Of a stretch of 64,000 bases of DNA, positions 12,269 to 25,786 are shown in pieces. Made by a program: the position numbers and the translations under genes. Position 1 is the first letter of the stretch; each line of letters opens with the position of its first letter. The notes beneath the pieces were generated by a model. That model searched no databases and was not told the DNA's origin. It saw only the letters and a list, made by a program, of their open reading frames with translations. This stretch comes from Coffea arabica (Eukaryota > Streptophyta > Magnoliopsida > Gentianales > Rubiaceae), in the NCBI RefSeq assembly GCF_036785885.1, contig NC_092329.1, positions 1,612,001-1,676,000 of the forward strand, given 5' to 3'.

Positions 12269-12499
12269 TGTTTCAAGGGTTACTAGAAGATGAAGAAGAA
12301 GCCATCTATATCCCAGCCGTCAACTCTCGAATTCAAAAGCAATTCTTGGGAGAACAAAAAATTTCTGAGTAGGTGCGTTTGAATGATGGTGTTTATGGTC
12401 AGATCTTGGCAGAAGTCAAAACTCAAACACACACACACTGGGGGAATTGAATTGATTCAAGAGAGAGGAATAATAGCAGTAGATCTGAATGGATTCTGG

Positions 12500-15400
12500 C
12501 ACTAATCCTAGTTTTATTAGTATTATTGTTACAACCTACCTAGTAAATATCGGAAGAGGAGGAGGAGGAAGAAGACGGAGAAAGAAAATAATCTTACTCC
12601 GACCGACCGACCAGTTGTTCTTACCCAACAAATAAAGAAAGAAAGAAGACGAAGAAGAAGAAAGAAAAATATAGAAAAAATTACTAGTAGTAGTACTATA
12701 ACAGAGAGATATCCTCCGCAGATGTCAATTAAAAATAAAAATTTAAAAAAAAAAAAGAGAGAGTGGGTGTTAAATTTTTTTTTTTTTTAAAAGGAAAGAA
12801 ATAGTACTGTTAGAATGCTAGTAGCAGTAGCAGAAAGTAAGATGGCAGTGAAAGTACGAAATTCTGCTCTCCTCACCAGCTGACCAGCTGCATTCCTTAA
12901 TGTTCAATTACCACTTACCGTCTCTTTCTTCCTCCCCTCCCTTCCCTTCCCTTCCCCACCCTTTCGCTATTTCTTTTGTTCTTTCCTCCCACAAACCTCT
13001 GCTTTTTCCCTCTTCTCTTCTTCTTTTTTCTTTTTTTTCCCTTCTCTTTCTCTCCCCACCCCGACCCGGGGTTGGTATTTTTTAGTTTATTGCTCCTATT
13101 AGAATCTATTTTTTAAAAAAAAAAAAAAAAAGAGAGTGAAGGTGCAGCAAAACCCAAACAATTTATTGCTGCTGAGCTGCTGCTACCGGAGATACTCTTT
13201 CACATTTGGCCACATCCAAATCCATATGTGTAAATTCAATACATCAACAACACCACGCCTACAACTATGTACATCTTTATCCCGACCCCAACCCCTCACC
13301 ACCTCATCCTTTCCAACATCACTATCTTCTTTTCTCTCTTCTCTTTTTAAAAAAAAAGAAAAAATTAACCGTAAAATCAGTAGTGTAACACTAGTTACTA
13401 AAAAACAGTTACCCAAGAATGCAACAACTACTATTCACCTCTTGTATCTTGTTTATTTTCCTTAATCCCTTCAGAGTGAAAAAGCGATGAAAGGTAATTG
13501 AAATTGGGTGGGAGTATCCAGCTGTTGTTGTTGCTGTTGCTCAACGTGTTTCAAATGTTTTGGTTTGACGCAACGCTACCGTCTGTACTGTACGGATTCT
13601 TCCCCTCTTTTCTTTTATTTTTGTTTTAAGTGTGCAGCGTACTACTACTACAGGCTACATACAGCATATGTCGTAGTAATTAATTTGCAGGAAGCACCCA
13701 AACGAGGAGCAGTAGTCATAGAAGAAATAGAAGAAGTAGGCACATTTTGAGATTTCACAGCCGTAAATGCAAATTTTTTATTTGCGCAAGTCTTCCTGAC
13801 TAATTCCCCCGACTCTACTACTACAAGTACAATATTAAATATTAATATTAATATCTCCATCAAACGAACGATAGAGGTATTATTTATGGTATAGTAGTAC
13901 TAGTACTGGTACTACTTACTGTACTAGTACTACTTACCGGTGCTTCCTTCCTTCCTTCCTAGTTGTATTGAATTTATGTCACGTCAAAGTCACAACTCAC
14001 ATGGGGATAATTTTGATTCCCACTGCTACACTCTCCCAGCACCAAATCAACCCCACCAATTTAATTTAAAAAAAAAAAAAAAAAACCTCCCGGTTCTACT
14101 AACAGTAAGAGAGGAAGGAGACAGAGACAGAGACAGAGACGGGCAGAGAGAGGAGTACGACGACCAACCCAAACTTGAAACTTTCGTCCCCCACTTCCGT
14201 ACCCATTTCCACATCACCTCGCAACCGCCTTCTCTCTCTCTCTCTCTCTTCTCACGAATTACAATTGCTTTCGTTTCCTTTTCCTCCGTACACCTCCAAA
14301 TTCTCAAAATCTTTACTCACGTTTTTCCTCTCTCTGTTTGTTCTAATAATTTGTGGGAAAAATCGTGCCTCACACTTTCGGATTGGGTAAAACAAAAAAA
14401 AAAAACCTTGTCACCCACAAAATTACCCCTCACGTTTTCGAATTGGGTTAAAAAAAAATCTTGTCAACCACCAAATTATTCCAATCCTATACTTTTAGCT
14501 ATTCAAATGAGTGGGGGAAGAGATAAGAAATGAATTAAATAACACGAAAGAAAGAAGTTTAGGTGAAAGGTTTCGAATTCAAAATCTACCACTTACATAA
14601 AAAAAAAAAAAGTGAGTCAATAAAAATCAACCGTTCTTAGGCGAACTGATCACTAAGTGAACCAGTAAGGTCGTGCCTCTTTGATTTAGATGTGAGATCC
14701 TTTGCCTTTAACCCTTGTTGGCCATGTCGGGCAATTAACATAAAAAAAAATTTTTTTTTGCGGCAAAAGCCTAATTTCTTTCTTCCGTTGCAAAAATAAG
14801 TGATTATTTGGATAGCAGATTATTCTAGATAATTTTTTTTTAAAAAAATATTATAGCACTTTTTTAATGTGATATATATAAGATAATAAAGTGATTGAAA
14901 AATGTGATGATGATACAAACAAATCAGTGTGTAAATAAGACGTAGATAATGTGCAAACCAAAATACACTCTTAAAAAAGGTTTTTTTGCCTAATTTCTCT
15001 CTTAATATATGTTTTCTCTTCGTCAAGTTCTGAACCAGTGTGGGCTAGATTTGGGTGTTGTATTTTATTTCAAGAGATGTTACGGGCTATATCGTGTTAA
15101 AATAAATACACTTTTACTCAACAAATTAATAATGTCTCACCAGATGTGAGTGTGTCATATAAGCATGGTTAATTTTTGAGGACCACAGTCAACGTTTTAA
15201 AAATTGACTAACTGCAAGGGGTCAATTATTTAAACCATAACGAGATAAATAAACCAAAGGCCTTGTTTGGATTGTGATTTTTCTAAATTATAAAGAGATA
15301 AGAAGGGACCAACTTATAGGTTTCTAATCCATAAAGGGACCAAATTATAGGTTTCTTATTAACCATAATAGGGTTTTTCGTATTAGGGGTACAACATGCA

Positions 15401-15962
15401 AATCAAGTCACATTTTGGTGTTAAACATAGTAGTGTTTGTATATGGAATTTTTTTCAAATATTATTTTACTTGCATCAGAAATACATTCTTTAATTACTT
15501 TTTTAATTCCCAATAACTTTTTTTTTAATTTTATATACATCACTTCACTTCACAAAAAAAAAAAAAAGTGTTACAACGGAATTCGAAAATTACCTAGCCT
15601 ATAGTCCAAATATCCTGTTCAAACAATATTTTTCACAAACACAACATGCATTAGAGGCACATTACTCACAAACATGGTTTGGTTTTAACATTTTCCATCT
15701 AAATTTTAAAACACTTGAAAGCACAAGAGGTGAATTTATAGGTTTCTAAATCATAGAGAGATTTGTTAAACGTTCGCTAAAACACGCCTGGGGGAGGGGG
15801 GCTTTTTTTTTTTAAAATGTTTAATCCATTAAAGGGGATTGTACATTGACAGTTGTCTCGCTGCACCGCTCGTTGCAGTAAGTAAAAGGTTGAAGAGCGC
15901 AGGTGCAGGCGTGAGGTAAATGCCGCTTGCCTGCAGGTGATAGTCAGGCAATTCTCTCCATG
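12500..15962. other. Intergenic DNA upstream of SPL, low-complexity rich
   Basis: No gene supported. The part next to SPL (12500-13100) is full of purine- and pyrimidine-rich runs (GAAGAAGAA, CCCTTCCCTTCC), followed by TAGTACTAGTAC motifs at about 13890-13940 and CT repeats near 14228-14250. The part 14790-15800 is AT-rich and has several fragments beginning with a 'TTTGGATTG'-like motif, common in decayed plant MITEs, but no clean terminal repeats could be paired. Confidence 0.35.
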
Positions 15963-15970
15963 GAATGTAC

Positions 15971-16346
15971 TAGTGGTGCTATCGAGTCGAGTCGAGTTCG
16001 AGTAGCACCATACTCGAGCTCGAACTCGATCAAAATTTGTGCTACTCGAGCTTGACTCGATGAAATAAAACTAAACTCGAGCTCGAGTAAATATCAAGCC
16101 CGAGCTACTCGAACTCGAGCTCGAGTTTTGAAATAAATATATATTTTTTAAAAAAATATATAATATATAATATAATATAAATATATAATATAAATAAAAT
16201 ATGAAAACTCGATTAAATTCGACGAGCACTCGAGTACTTATTTCTTGAGCTCGAATTCGACTCATTAAATTTAACGAGTAGCTCGAGCTCGATTTTACCG
16301 AGTTCGAGTTCGAATCAAGCTTTTGATCAAGCTGCTCGCACCCCTA
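15971..16346. mobile_element. hAT-like MITE made of CTCGAG-type palindromes
   Basis: The left end TAGTGGTGC and right end GCACCCCTA form short inverted termini (reverse complement of the right end: TAGGGGTGC). Between them are many copies of GAGCTCGAACTCGAG-like motifs on both strands around an AT-rich core (16135-16205), so the unit can fold on itself. Flanking octamers GAATGTAC and GAATGGAT match at only 5 of 8 positions, so a target-site duplication is not established. There is no coding capacity. Confidence 0.5.
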
Positions 16347-17171
16347 GAATGGATAACAGGGGCGAACGCTAGATGGAGCACTACGTACATCAACGCCCAA
16401 AGTTAGATTTGATTAAATTAGACTTAGTAATAGTATGTATATAAAGAAGTAGGTAATGTAAAGAGTTTGGGCTCAAAAAGTTAGCCAGGTGTGTCATGTT
16501 AACGAGTGGATGCATCTGCCATCTTCTAATCTCTTTCTGTTGCCCACTTCTGTCTCAATTCTTGAGCCTTTAGCATCCTATCAAGAAGACTGACCCCCGT
16601 CCATCTATACTCATCATCACTCGCCATTCCACTTTACCCCTGTCCATTTCATCAACAGCTTTTTTGAAGGAACTTCATCAAGAGTTTTACCCGCCTATTC
16701 ATTTGCCCTCTACGTATCTTCCAATTCACTCTAATCAACGTGCAACTTCAATGCACCGTGATCCCTTGACCAAGTAAGTACTTGAAGGCCAACTTGTTGG
16801 TTGTTTGCTGTCCAGGCCTTTTTGAGCACAAGAAAAGTAGGGATCACGGAGGCTTCTAATTGCTTTTCTATTTTTACATTTTGAATAGACAAGCTTCAGA
16901 AAAAGCAGGTACACACCCTCATTTCTACCAGGTTAAACTGCTGTATATCGTTAATATCTTAGATGGAAAACCAATGGAACTTGTTTCCTGTTGTTCATAC
17001 ATATCAAATATAACATAACAAAATAATGTGTAAGACATAAGCAAGAATATGCCATCACAAGATCCAAACTAAAGAAATTGAAAGAAAAATTAAAGAGTAA
17101 AGAATCGCCTATTGGTCTCTAAAATATCCAACATAAAGTCGGAGATTATTTAAAAAAAAAAAAAAAAAGCT
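16347..17171. other. Intergenic DNA downstream of the proton-pump-interactor-like gene
   Basis: This holds the presumed 3' UTR of the minus-strand gene ending at 17172 and otherwise nothing I can identify. A poly-A tract lies at 17150-17168, just after the stop codon on the minus strand. Confidence 0.35.
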
Positions 17172-20100
17172 TCAGAAACTATGGCTCCGCGGCCTAAAAT
17201 TTGATAGACTGGAGAAGAAGCCAATGTTTCCCAGCAAGAACAGAGCAATAACAACCACGCATGTCAAAATTATCCACATCCACTGCTGCATTTTTCTTTT
17301 ACCTCTGTTCCTAAGTGGCGGAGGGATAGATTTTGGCTTGCTTTGCTTCACCACAACTGATGGATTTTGAGATCTTTTGGTAACTGTAGGAAAACAGTAC
17401 TTAACCTCAGATTCCTTCATTGTTCCAGGTACGATTTCAGATTTTGGAGTGCATTCCCCAATATTGTTACCATCGGGAACTTCGGCTCCGCCGGCCTTCT
17501 TTCTCTCCTTCTTCCTCAACCTCTTCTCCCTTTCCTAGACAAATCAAATGGACGTCATTGATGGAAAGCCAGGTGAAGAAGAGCACACTTACTCAGGCAC
17601 ATGAATTGGAATTCAAAATTTCTTACCTTCTCTCTCAGTTCAGCTTCTTTCTGTGCTCGTAATTCAGCTCTCATTTGCGCTTTCTCTGCTATCCTCTTTT
17701 TTCTCTCCAATGCCTCCAGAGCCTTAGCTTTCTCCTCTAGTCGCCGTTGCTCCCTCAACTTGGCTTCTGCCTCTGCCTTCGTTAACTCCTCAGCCTTCCT
17801 TGCCAACTCCTGCTCCTCCATCGTTGGTATACGCTCCTTCTCTGTGATCTCGACATCACTTATCGTCCTGCCCGAAATCGTCGCAAGCCCATTCCTCAAA
17901 AATGGTTTCACAGCTTCTCTACTTTCTGCTTTCTCACTATTCACTCTTACTTCTTGGATCTTAGACCTATCACCCGGGCAAACATCCTCTACATATTTCA
18001 ATTGGTTTTCTTGTTTCAGATCTTGGGTTTGCAACACAACACTAGTGTTGCTTGGGTTTAAAACCAACCTATCGATCCTTTCTACCCTGTAACTCATCAT
18101 TTCAGGAGGTTCCTCATCTGGGCCAAGTGAGCGACCATCCAATGTTCCTAATCTCCTCAGTGTGCTCCTCATGTTGCACTTAACGTATTCTTTACGGAAA
18201 GCATCATCCTTGTTCCACAAATCCATTACTGTCTCCACCTAAATAAAAAGAAAATAGAAACTAATGCCAATCTTGTTAAGACCCAAAATAAGGAAGGAAA
18301 CACAGACAAGCATAAAAGAAACCTGATTAACACAGAGGTGATGGAGTGCTTCTCTATCTTTTCTTGCTGCATAATCACTAGCTGCAGCTGCATTGTCCTT
18401 GTATGTTCGAAATTGTTTATTCTGCAGTATCAGGCAAGCTAGATTTAGTCTACAACACATTTGTTTTGCTTCAAGGTTCTATTCTATGTTTCCTTGCATG
18501 ATTTAAATTTATAAATCTATAGAAAATTTCTTCACATTAGCCTACATTTCCATGATTTCCTGAAGAAACTAAAGCACAAGAATCATAATAGAACACAGCA
18601 TAGAAATTGATCATACTAAATTACTAGTAATTATACAGCAATAATGCTGTAGATAAAAAATAATACACGCCACAACAACTACTGTTCAAGTTATCAAATA
18701 CCATAGAACACATAACAAGAAAACAAACTGGCACAAAAGCTCCCCGAGGAACAGAAGACAAATTTAGTTACAGTAAACAAAATGTTCAAGGGCTGTGTTA
18801 ATGACCAATTATATTCTCCTTAAGTAAATGAATTATTTTGAAGCCTACAACATTTAACAAGCACGAACATATTTCCACAAGCAACAAAACAAAAATGATT
18901 CCAACAACTACAGAACATTAAATAAGGCAGGGAAAAGTATAATTCACGCAGAAGGAAATCAGTACCATAGACTCAGATCTCTCGCAACAGATATTACTTT
19001 GATGCCAATATTTACCAACTATTTTAACCTACCTAAAATAGGTACAGTCATTCGGATTCTCATAGTCATCACAAAATCTAATCATTCTACATCCCATATC
19101 ATGAAAAATAGTCATCCAGCCATTCTCTCTCTCCTAGTTGAGTACCTCTTGGAAATGTAATACTCCGTAACCTTATTAATGGAGAAAAGAAAGGGAAGCA
19201 GGAGCATCTGGAAGCATAACATTCTAACTGGAGAATATTGCTTAATCTTTATTAAGCCCATCTTCTCAAATCAATATAAGAAAAAAATTCACTAATTTCT
19301 GTGTCAAATTACCAATGAAATTTATCAAAGACCTATATGCTGGCAGCAAATCATAATGCTGCATAAATTTATGTAAAGAAATAATTTCAAATAGCAAACT
19401 GCCAGCAGTTTTTTTTTTTTTTGTGTCCAGATAAATATATTAAAAGGTCTTGTTGTACATAAAAGGAAAGTGTTCAGCCTTCAAAAAACATAGTCATGTA
19501 AGAACAAACCTTCTCAAACAATTCTTTCTTCAAACTTTGCAAATGATGATACGCTGCCTGGCGAATGTCATTTGCATCTTCAACCTGAGAGATCAATTCC
19601 TTGAGCTTTAGACTCTCATCTTCATACTTCTTCTGTGCTGCTCGGGCAACTGTTTCAGCTTTCAGGACACCATCCTTGAGATTATCCAGTTCCTTCTTTA
19701 ATATCTGAAACACTTGAATTAGTTTAGTGGTTGGTACTTAACACATAATCAACAAAGGAATGCCCCAGCTTTTCAAATATGGCTGTTCTCCTAAGTCCAT
19801 ATATTAAGCAAAGACAAAGGATACAAAAAGCAAAGTCAAAAGCTTATACTAAAAAACAATTTCTTGTCTCTAGACCATGAGACCTGGCACAACAATTAGC
19901 ACTAGATACACATGGAAACGAGGAAAGAGGGTATGAGATAAGACGTCGTGATATCATATGCAGACCTTCAAACGCTCTTCAAATTCGTCTCTCTTTTTCA
20001 AAGCCTGCTGAACCTCATCCTGGCTTCCAATGTTTGAGGATAATTGTTCTCGAAGCTGCTTCAATTGCTTGATTTCGCGAATAAACTGCTTTTCCTCCTT

Positions 20101-23014
20101 TAACGGTAGAGTTTCATGTTGAATCATGTGTTCCATGCTGTAGATCTGCAGGATCAAATGTATAGCTTAAAGTAACTCTATACACCAGGAAAACAATTGA
20201 TCAATTTTGAATGATGCTTTCTGTTATGTTTATCTGCTTGCTACTAGTGCATAGGCGCATGCCCCTGTGTGAGAGAGAGAGAATGAAACAAGCAAATGCA
20301 TACCCGGGCATCAATATCCTCCACAGAAATTGCATTCTTGACTTTATTAATCACAGATTGGATAGAATCTATCTCTGCGCGCTTAGACTTCACAGACCTT
20401 TTTGAAGCCCTTGCCTTGGACAATGCATCCTCATATTCGGCAGCATGACCGTGGCAGTTTGCCTGTTCATAGGAGTGTTGATTAAGCTGTATAAGAAGGA
20501 TAACTATTCAGGAGAATATGTCAAAAGTAAAAGAATTTTGGGATTGGGTCTTACTTTGTGCTTTTGGATTTCAAGTCGAAATGCATCCCTATGCTTTGTC
20601 TTCTCTTCAACCTGTAGTTGAGCAAGTTGGATCTGTTCTCTGATCTTCAGATCGTCAATTCTTGGCATCCTAATCAGATAACAAAATGACCTAGTCAAGG
20701 GTCCAAAACCAACATTCTGTCCAGCCAAAGCATCAGGATTGGAATTCTCCGACAAAGAAGTAGATATCTCATTTTCATGAGATTTCTCCATGTTCTTCCT
20801 TTCTTGGCATATTAGCTTATTATCAATTTTTACATCTAAAAGAGATAACTTATCTTCCTGGGCTTCAACATCCTTAAATTCAGGACCTAAGTTTGGGGCA
20901 CTCTCGCTAATAACAACAGAACTATCAGAAACCTCGGCGTTGGATGCAACACTGTTACTGTAGGCCATATCTGCACCATCCGTGCCAGAAGAATTCTCAA
21001 CTTCATCCTTTACTTCTTCAACAGATGAAACAGAGCGCATATCGCCACATTCATCATCCAGAATGCCAACTTCAGGTTTCAAGTGCATGTTCTCAACCTG
21101 AAATGACTGCATTTTTTCCTTGGAATTGTCAGTTCCAAGCTGAAATTCAGCTCCAGAGATTGTGGTATTGGGGAGGATGCTCACAACACCAACAAGGTCA
21201 TCATTGTTTACACCTTTGGATTGTATGATCTCTGATATTGAGTCACTAATAGGAAGGGAAATGGCACTTGCAACTTCAGTTTCTGATTTAATAACCTTAT
21301 CCTCACCAACAACATGTTCACTTGAAGAACAAGCTACTTTTTCAATTTCATGCTGTCTAGAGATGTCTGGAACTTCGGCAATGCTTTGAGCCCCAGCATT
21401 ATCAATGTCTTCAGTCTCTGGTTTGCATACCCCATCATCACGAGAAGTAACATTTTCTGTAGAAGGAAATATCTCATGCTGAACTTCCTGTTCTTTAGCA
21501 GCGTCTTGCACATTTTCAATACTTTCAACTGGATTGCCCACAGTATCAGTTTTCACACAACTGGTTGCAGGAACTAAAGTATCAGCATCAGTAGCAAATT
21601 GGAGCAGTTCAAGGGATTTCTCGCCGTCAACTGCACGGTTGTTAGATTCTTTGCTATGTATTTCACTGTCATCTGTGGATTCATAAGATTCTTTGTTATC
21701 GGGAACAGAACAATTGGAAGAAGAAACAGGAAAATGGTCTTTACTTTCATTGGAAACAGGACCACTTGCAGTTACCGATAGTAAATCAACATCATTAGGA
21801 GAGCTTACAGCTTCAAGCTCCTGATCAAAACTAGGCTCACCATTTTTACCAGGTCCAACGATGGATTCTGGATTTTGGTTATCTTCTGAAAGAAGTTCCA
21901 TCTTTGTTTCCTCTCCTTCATCCCTTTGTCCACTCTTATGAAATTCAGAGGTTTCAGAATTCTCTTTGGATTTCACCAGCACTCCACTTTGCACCCTTTC
22001 CTCTATGACATTAGTGGAATCTATGCCAATTTGGTCTTCCAAGTTCGCCTCCTGCAACTCAGTCTGATGGGATACAAATTGACTAGCATCACTTTGTCCA
22101 TTTTCAGGGTCCTGGGCACCACTAACCCTGTCAGATGACTCTGAATGGAATTGGTTAGTGGGGATGGGCTTGCTGACTTCAAATTCTGGTGATTTAGGTG
22201 GGGAAGACTCCAAACTACCATGCTGGAACTCTTGGATCTCCTCTTGCAATGGACTGATTAGATCAAAATCATTTCCCTCAGATTTCTGACAACCATCGGT
22301 GGGCTTGGCAACGTGCAATGAAGGATATTGAGCTTGGCGACTCTCAACTAAATCTACATCTGCCTGCAGGTGGAAGACTGCAACATCAGATTCCTGATTC
22401 TCTCTTGGAGCAGGAGAGGGCAGCTTGGAGTCAATTTGACAGTCAGCAAGCTGGCATGGCTCAGCATCTGCCTTAGCACCTCCGGCACCACCCCCATTTT
22501 GCAGAACGACTTCACTGGCAGCTGTGCTGGAGCCACCAACCAGGAAGGCATCCCCAACAACAGAGGCAACCACAGAACCCTCTTGGTGCAGAACACTAAC
22601 ACCATTGATGGAAGAGGCTACCTGGTTGGCATCAGTTTCTGCAGCAAGTTTCGCAATTTGGAGGTCTATGAGGTTGGAATGGCAAGACTGCACGTGGGCA
22701 GTTCCATTTAGATGGTGATCCATATCAAGAGGAAGGAGTGATTCATCATTGCGGGTGACAAAGGTGTAGGAGTTGTCGCCAGCATCATACTTGGGAATGG
22801 CATCATCATCATGATCATCACCATCATGGTGGTGGTGGTGGATCCCATTGGCACCATTGCAATTGGGGAATGGAGCAGATTCGGGGTCGGCTTGGATGTG
22901 GAGAGAGGGGACTTTAGAAGGACTGCTAGTAGCAATAGTAGTAGCAGAAGTAGGAGAATTGTTGTGAGATAGGTCAGGGAGTTCCAAGGGAACTAGGTGG
23001 GTCTCTGCCGTCAT
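17172..23014 (-). CDS. Proton pump interactor 1-like protein with very long acidic N-terminal extension
   Basis: Seven coding exons: 23014-20555, 20462-20304, 20145-19966, 19704-19510, 18421-18323, 18238-17627, 17534-17172. All introns are phase 0 with GT-AG borders; the product is 1355 aa. Residues about 769-1240 match the plant proton pump interactor (PPI) family: RMPRIDD, long coiled-coil stretches, and an Arg/Lys/Glu/Ala-rich helix (exon 6) before the end. A single C-terminal membrane segment (about 1320-1342, WMWIILTCVVVIALFLL) fits a tail-anchored protein. PPI1 binds the C-terminal regulatory region of plasma-membrane H+-ATPase and is about 610 aa. Here exon 1 adds roughly 770 acidic, Ser/Glu/Asp-rich, probably disordered residues. 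ATG 23014 is the first in-frame ATG; upstream codons in frame are not ATG. A 5' UTR intron is likely (donor after 23488). I recall a similarly long PPI-like gene, At1g20970, beside SPL14. Confidence 0.88.
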
Positions 23015-23488
23015 TATTACTTGGCTTTCCAAAGTAAAGCCAAAACCCACGAGATCAAGGAAGAAATCAACCAATTAATCAAATTGAACCCTCCCTACAA
23101 AGTTTGGCAACAATGGAAAAAGCAATTAGAAGTCCATACATATAATCAGAACATCATTATGCATGATGAAAAGTTACATACAGATACATGGTGGCGGTGG
23201 TGGTGGAGAACAACAGGAAAACGGGCAGAGGCTTCAGAAAGGAAAGGCAGCGACCCTATTACACATGCAAGTCCCTCTAATCAACTAAACTTTCTTCGGT
23301 AAAGTTTTTTGGCATGAATTACATACATTTGTAGCAAAATTCGATTTTATACAATCCCGTGCTCCTAATGTTGTAACATCTTCGCAAAGGAAAGGAGAGA
23401 GAGAAGGAATATGGAAAGCATAGAACGAAACAGTAACAACTAAAGTAGAACATCTTAGAAAAATGGAGATAGGTTTGGGAGACTTACA
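23015..23488 (-). promoter_or_regulatory. Probable 5' UTR intron of the proton-pump-interactor-like gene
   Basis: A strong donor (CTGTT then GTAAGTC on the minus strand) follows position 23488. Candidate acceptors lie between about 23020 and 23070, shortly before the start codon. The untranslated exon would run from about 23600 to 23488. The acceptor was not fixed. Confidence 0.4.
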
Positions 23489-23975
23489 ACAGGCGATCGG
23501 GATCTGGAGATCGGGGAGGTGGATGCCAGATCAGGACTCAGGAGAACCCCCCCAAACGCCTGAGGGGCCTGAGTCGGTGGTGAAACAGTAGCCAAAATTT
23601 GAGATTTTGGTTTTTAATTCACATTCATCTACCGCTCCCCATTTATATACCTGTATAATATTTTATACATATATACATATATATATATGTACACACACAA
23701 ATCTATGTAGAGATATATTTGGATTGGGAAAAAAGGTTTTTTTTTTTTTTTGAAGGAGAAAAAAGGTTAAGTTAGTCCGAGTGGTAGTTATGTAGAGATA
23801 CATTTGGATTAGGAAAAATGGTTAAGTGAGTCCTAGTAGTAGGACAGAAGTGGAAGAAGACGTGCATAAGTAGACAGAGTCAGGTGGGTATCTTTAAGTG
23901 GGCCCAACTGGACAGAAGGTTCGGGGTGCACTGTACGCCCGAACCTTGACCTCTCAACCTACCAAATTTAAAAAA

Positions 23976-25392
23976 TTGAAAATCGTTTAAAACATTTCTC
24001 ACATTTTACAATATAACTTTTTGCGTCCCTCACTTTTAAAAATATAATTTTACGTCCCTTACAAATTTACATTGGTCAAATTTGAACCCTACTTAAATTT
24101 TCGACTAGTTTTTCGTCGGAATTCATCACGTGCCTTACACGTGATCATATTTTAAAAGCAAAATTATCAAATTAAATTTTATATAATTCAATTCATAATC
24201 TCTCACATTTCATAAAATAAATTTTTTCGTCCCTTACATTTCACAAAATGAATTTTTTCATCCTTCACATTTTTCAAAATGAATTTTTTCATCCTTATCA
24301 TTTTTCAAAATGAATTTTTTCATCTTTTATTGATCATGTATGTGAATATTTTTTTTAATCCATATATATATCTATTTGATTTCACCTGAACAGTACGAAT
24401 AGCATGTGAAATCAAATAGAGATATATTACATACTATTCGTACTGCTCAAGTGAAATCAAATAGATATATACATGAGTTTAAAAAAAATTGTTAGTTTTT
24501 CACTTATATTCGTTTTCTTTTACTCGAAATTTTAAAATAAAGAAGACATTTAATCCTAAATATTATCAAGTGTTTATATCGAATTAAATTTGGACAGAAA
24601 AAATAAACAAAAGAAAAGTATGACAAAAAGAAATAAATAAATGGTACTTTCAAATTTTAAAACAATTACAATGCAAGTAATTCAATTGTTAGTTTTAAAA
24701 GTGTCCAGTAAAAATTTCAGATGTAAACTGAAATTTGTTAACACAATTATAGAATTCGAGTTATGACCCATTAATTAGATGATCTTATTATACAACTCAA
24801 TAAATAAATTATTACCAAAAGAGAAAAGTCACAAATATTGAATAGATTCAAATGGTGAAATCATATAAATATATACATGGGTTTCAAAAAAAATTATTAG
24901 TTTTAAACCCCTATATATATCTATTGAAGAGCATGTGTATAACTACGATTAGCATGTTTAGATGAAATCCAATAGAAATAAATTATATGATATTCGTAGT
25001 GTTCAGATAAAATCAAATAAACATATACGTGGGTTTATAGAAAAAAAAACTATTCATACACATGATCAATAAGGGATGAAAAAATTCATTTTAAAAAATG
25101 TGAGAGATGAAAAAATTTATTTTTTGAAATGTGAGGAATGAAACAATTCATTTTGTAAAATGTGAGGGACTATAAATCAGATTATGTAAAAATTTGATTT
25201 GATAATTTTGCCCTTAAAAATGATCACATGTAAGTCACGTGGTGAATTATGGCAAAAAACTAATCGGAAACCTAGGTAGGGAACAAATTTGGTCAATGTG
25301 AATTTGTAAGGGATGTAAAATTACACTTTTAAAAGTGAGGGACGAAAAAAGTCATCTTGTAAAATGTGAGGGATGTTTTGAACGATTTTTCC
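23976..25392. mobile_element. Non-autonomous Mutator-like element (copy A)
   Basis: Long imperfect terminal inverted repeats of over 200 bp. The left part reads GAAAATCGTTTAAAACAT then 'CTCACATTTTACAA' and 'GTCCCTCACTTTTAAAA'; the right part is the reverse complement of a very similar sequence. Flanking nonamers TTTAAAAAA (23967-23975) and TTTTAAAAA (25393-25401) agree at 8 of 9 positions. The core contains a local palindrome (about 24356-24413 against 24427-24472) and an inverted relative of it near 24890-25040. There is no transposase or captured gene. It belongs to the same family as the element at 54129-55233. Confidence 0.75.
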
Positions 25393-25523
25393 TTTTAAAA
25401 ACTATGGTGGTGGCTAACAGTTTAAATGGTTGTTGTTTAGTACTAATTTTTATTGTTTAGTACTAATGTAAAAGATATCTCTACTAGTAGTAATCTTGAC
25501 TTGGAACTCGAATTGGACTCTAA

Positions 25524-25786
25524 GGGTGCGTTAATAAAATTGATGTTTGAAAATTGAAATCTAAAATGCGAGATTTGAACCCATTAAATCTAATACATTT
25601 GAGTATATATCACATTTAATGATAAGTGAATAACGTATTACTTAATTTTTGAGGCAAGTTTTGCCTAGAAAATTTATTGGCACTTAATTAATTCGAATGT
25701 TTTATTTTTTGTTATCAAACACATTTAAACATATTAAAATCTGAATCTATTAAGTTTAAATGTTGAATTGAATTATCAAACGGGTT
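25524..25786. mobile_element. Tourist-like MITE, copy 1
   Basis: Starts GGGTGCGTTAATAA and ends TTATCAAACGGGTT, an imperfect inverted repeat, with TAA on both sides as expected for PIF/Harbinger-type elements. Noncoding. It is similar along its length to the copy at 26887-27298. Confidence 0.5.

Noticed and set aside
13136-14533. Several open frames of 60-197 codons upstream of the SPL gene
   Set aside because: They consist of translated simple repeats (poly-Ser, poly-Leu, poly-Lys) with overlapping frames on both strands and no known domain.
20944-22935. Many open frames overlapping the long exon of the proton-pump-interactor-like gene
   Set aside because: All lie in alternative frames of an uninterrupted 2460-bp exon that joins in phase to the PPI domain.
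23976-25392. Possible LTR-type element because of long terminal repeats
   Set aside because: The repeats are inverted, not direct, and flanking duplications are 9 bp, so it is a Mutator-like DNA element.
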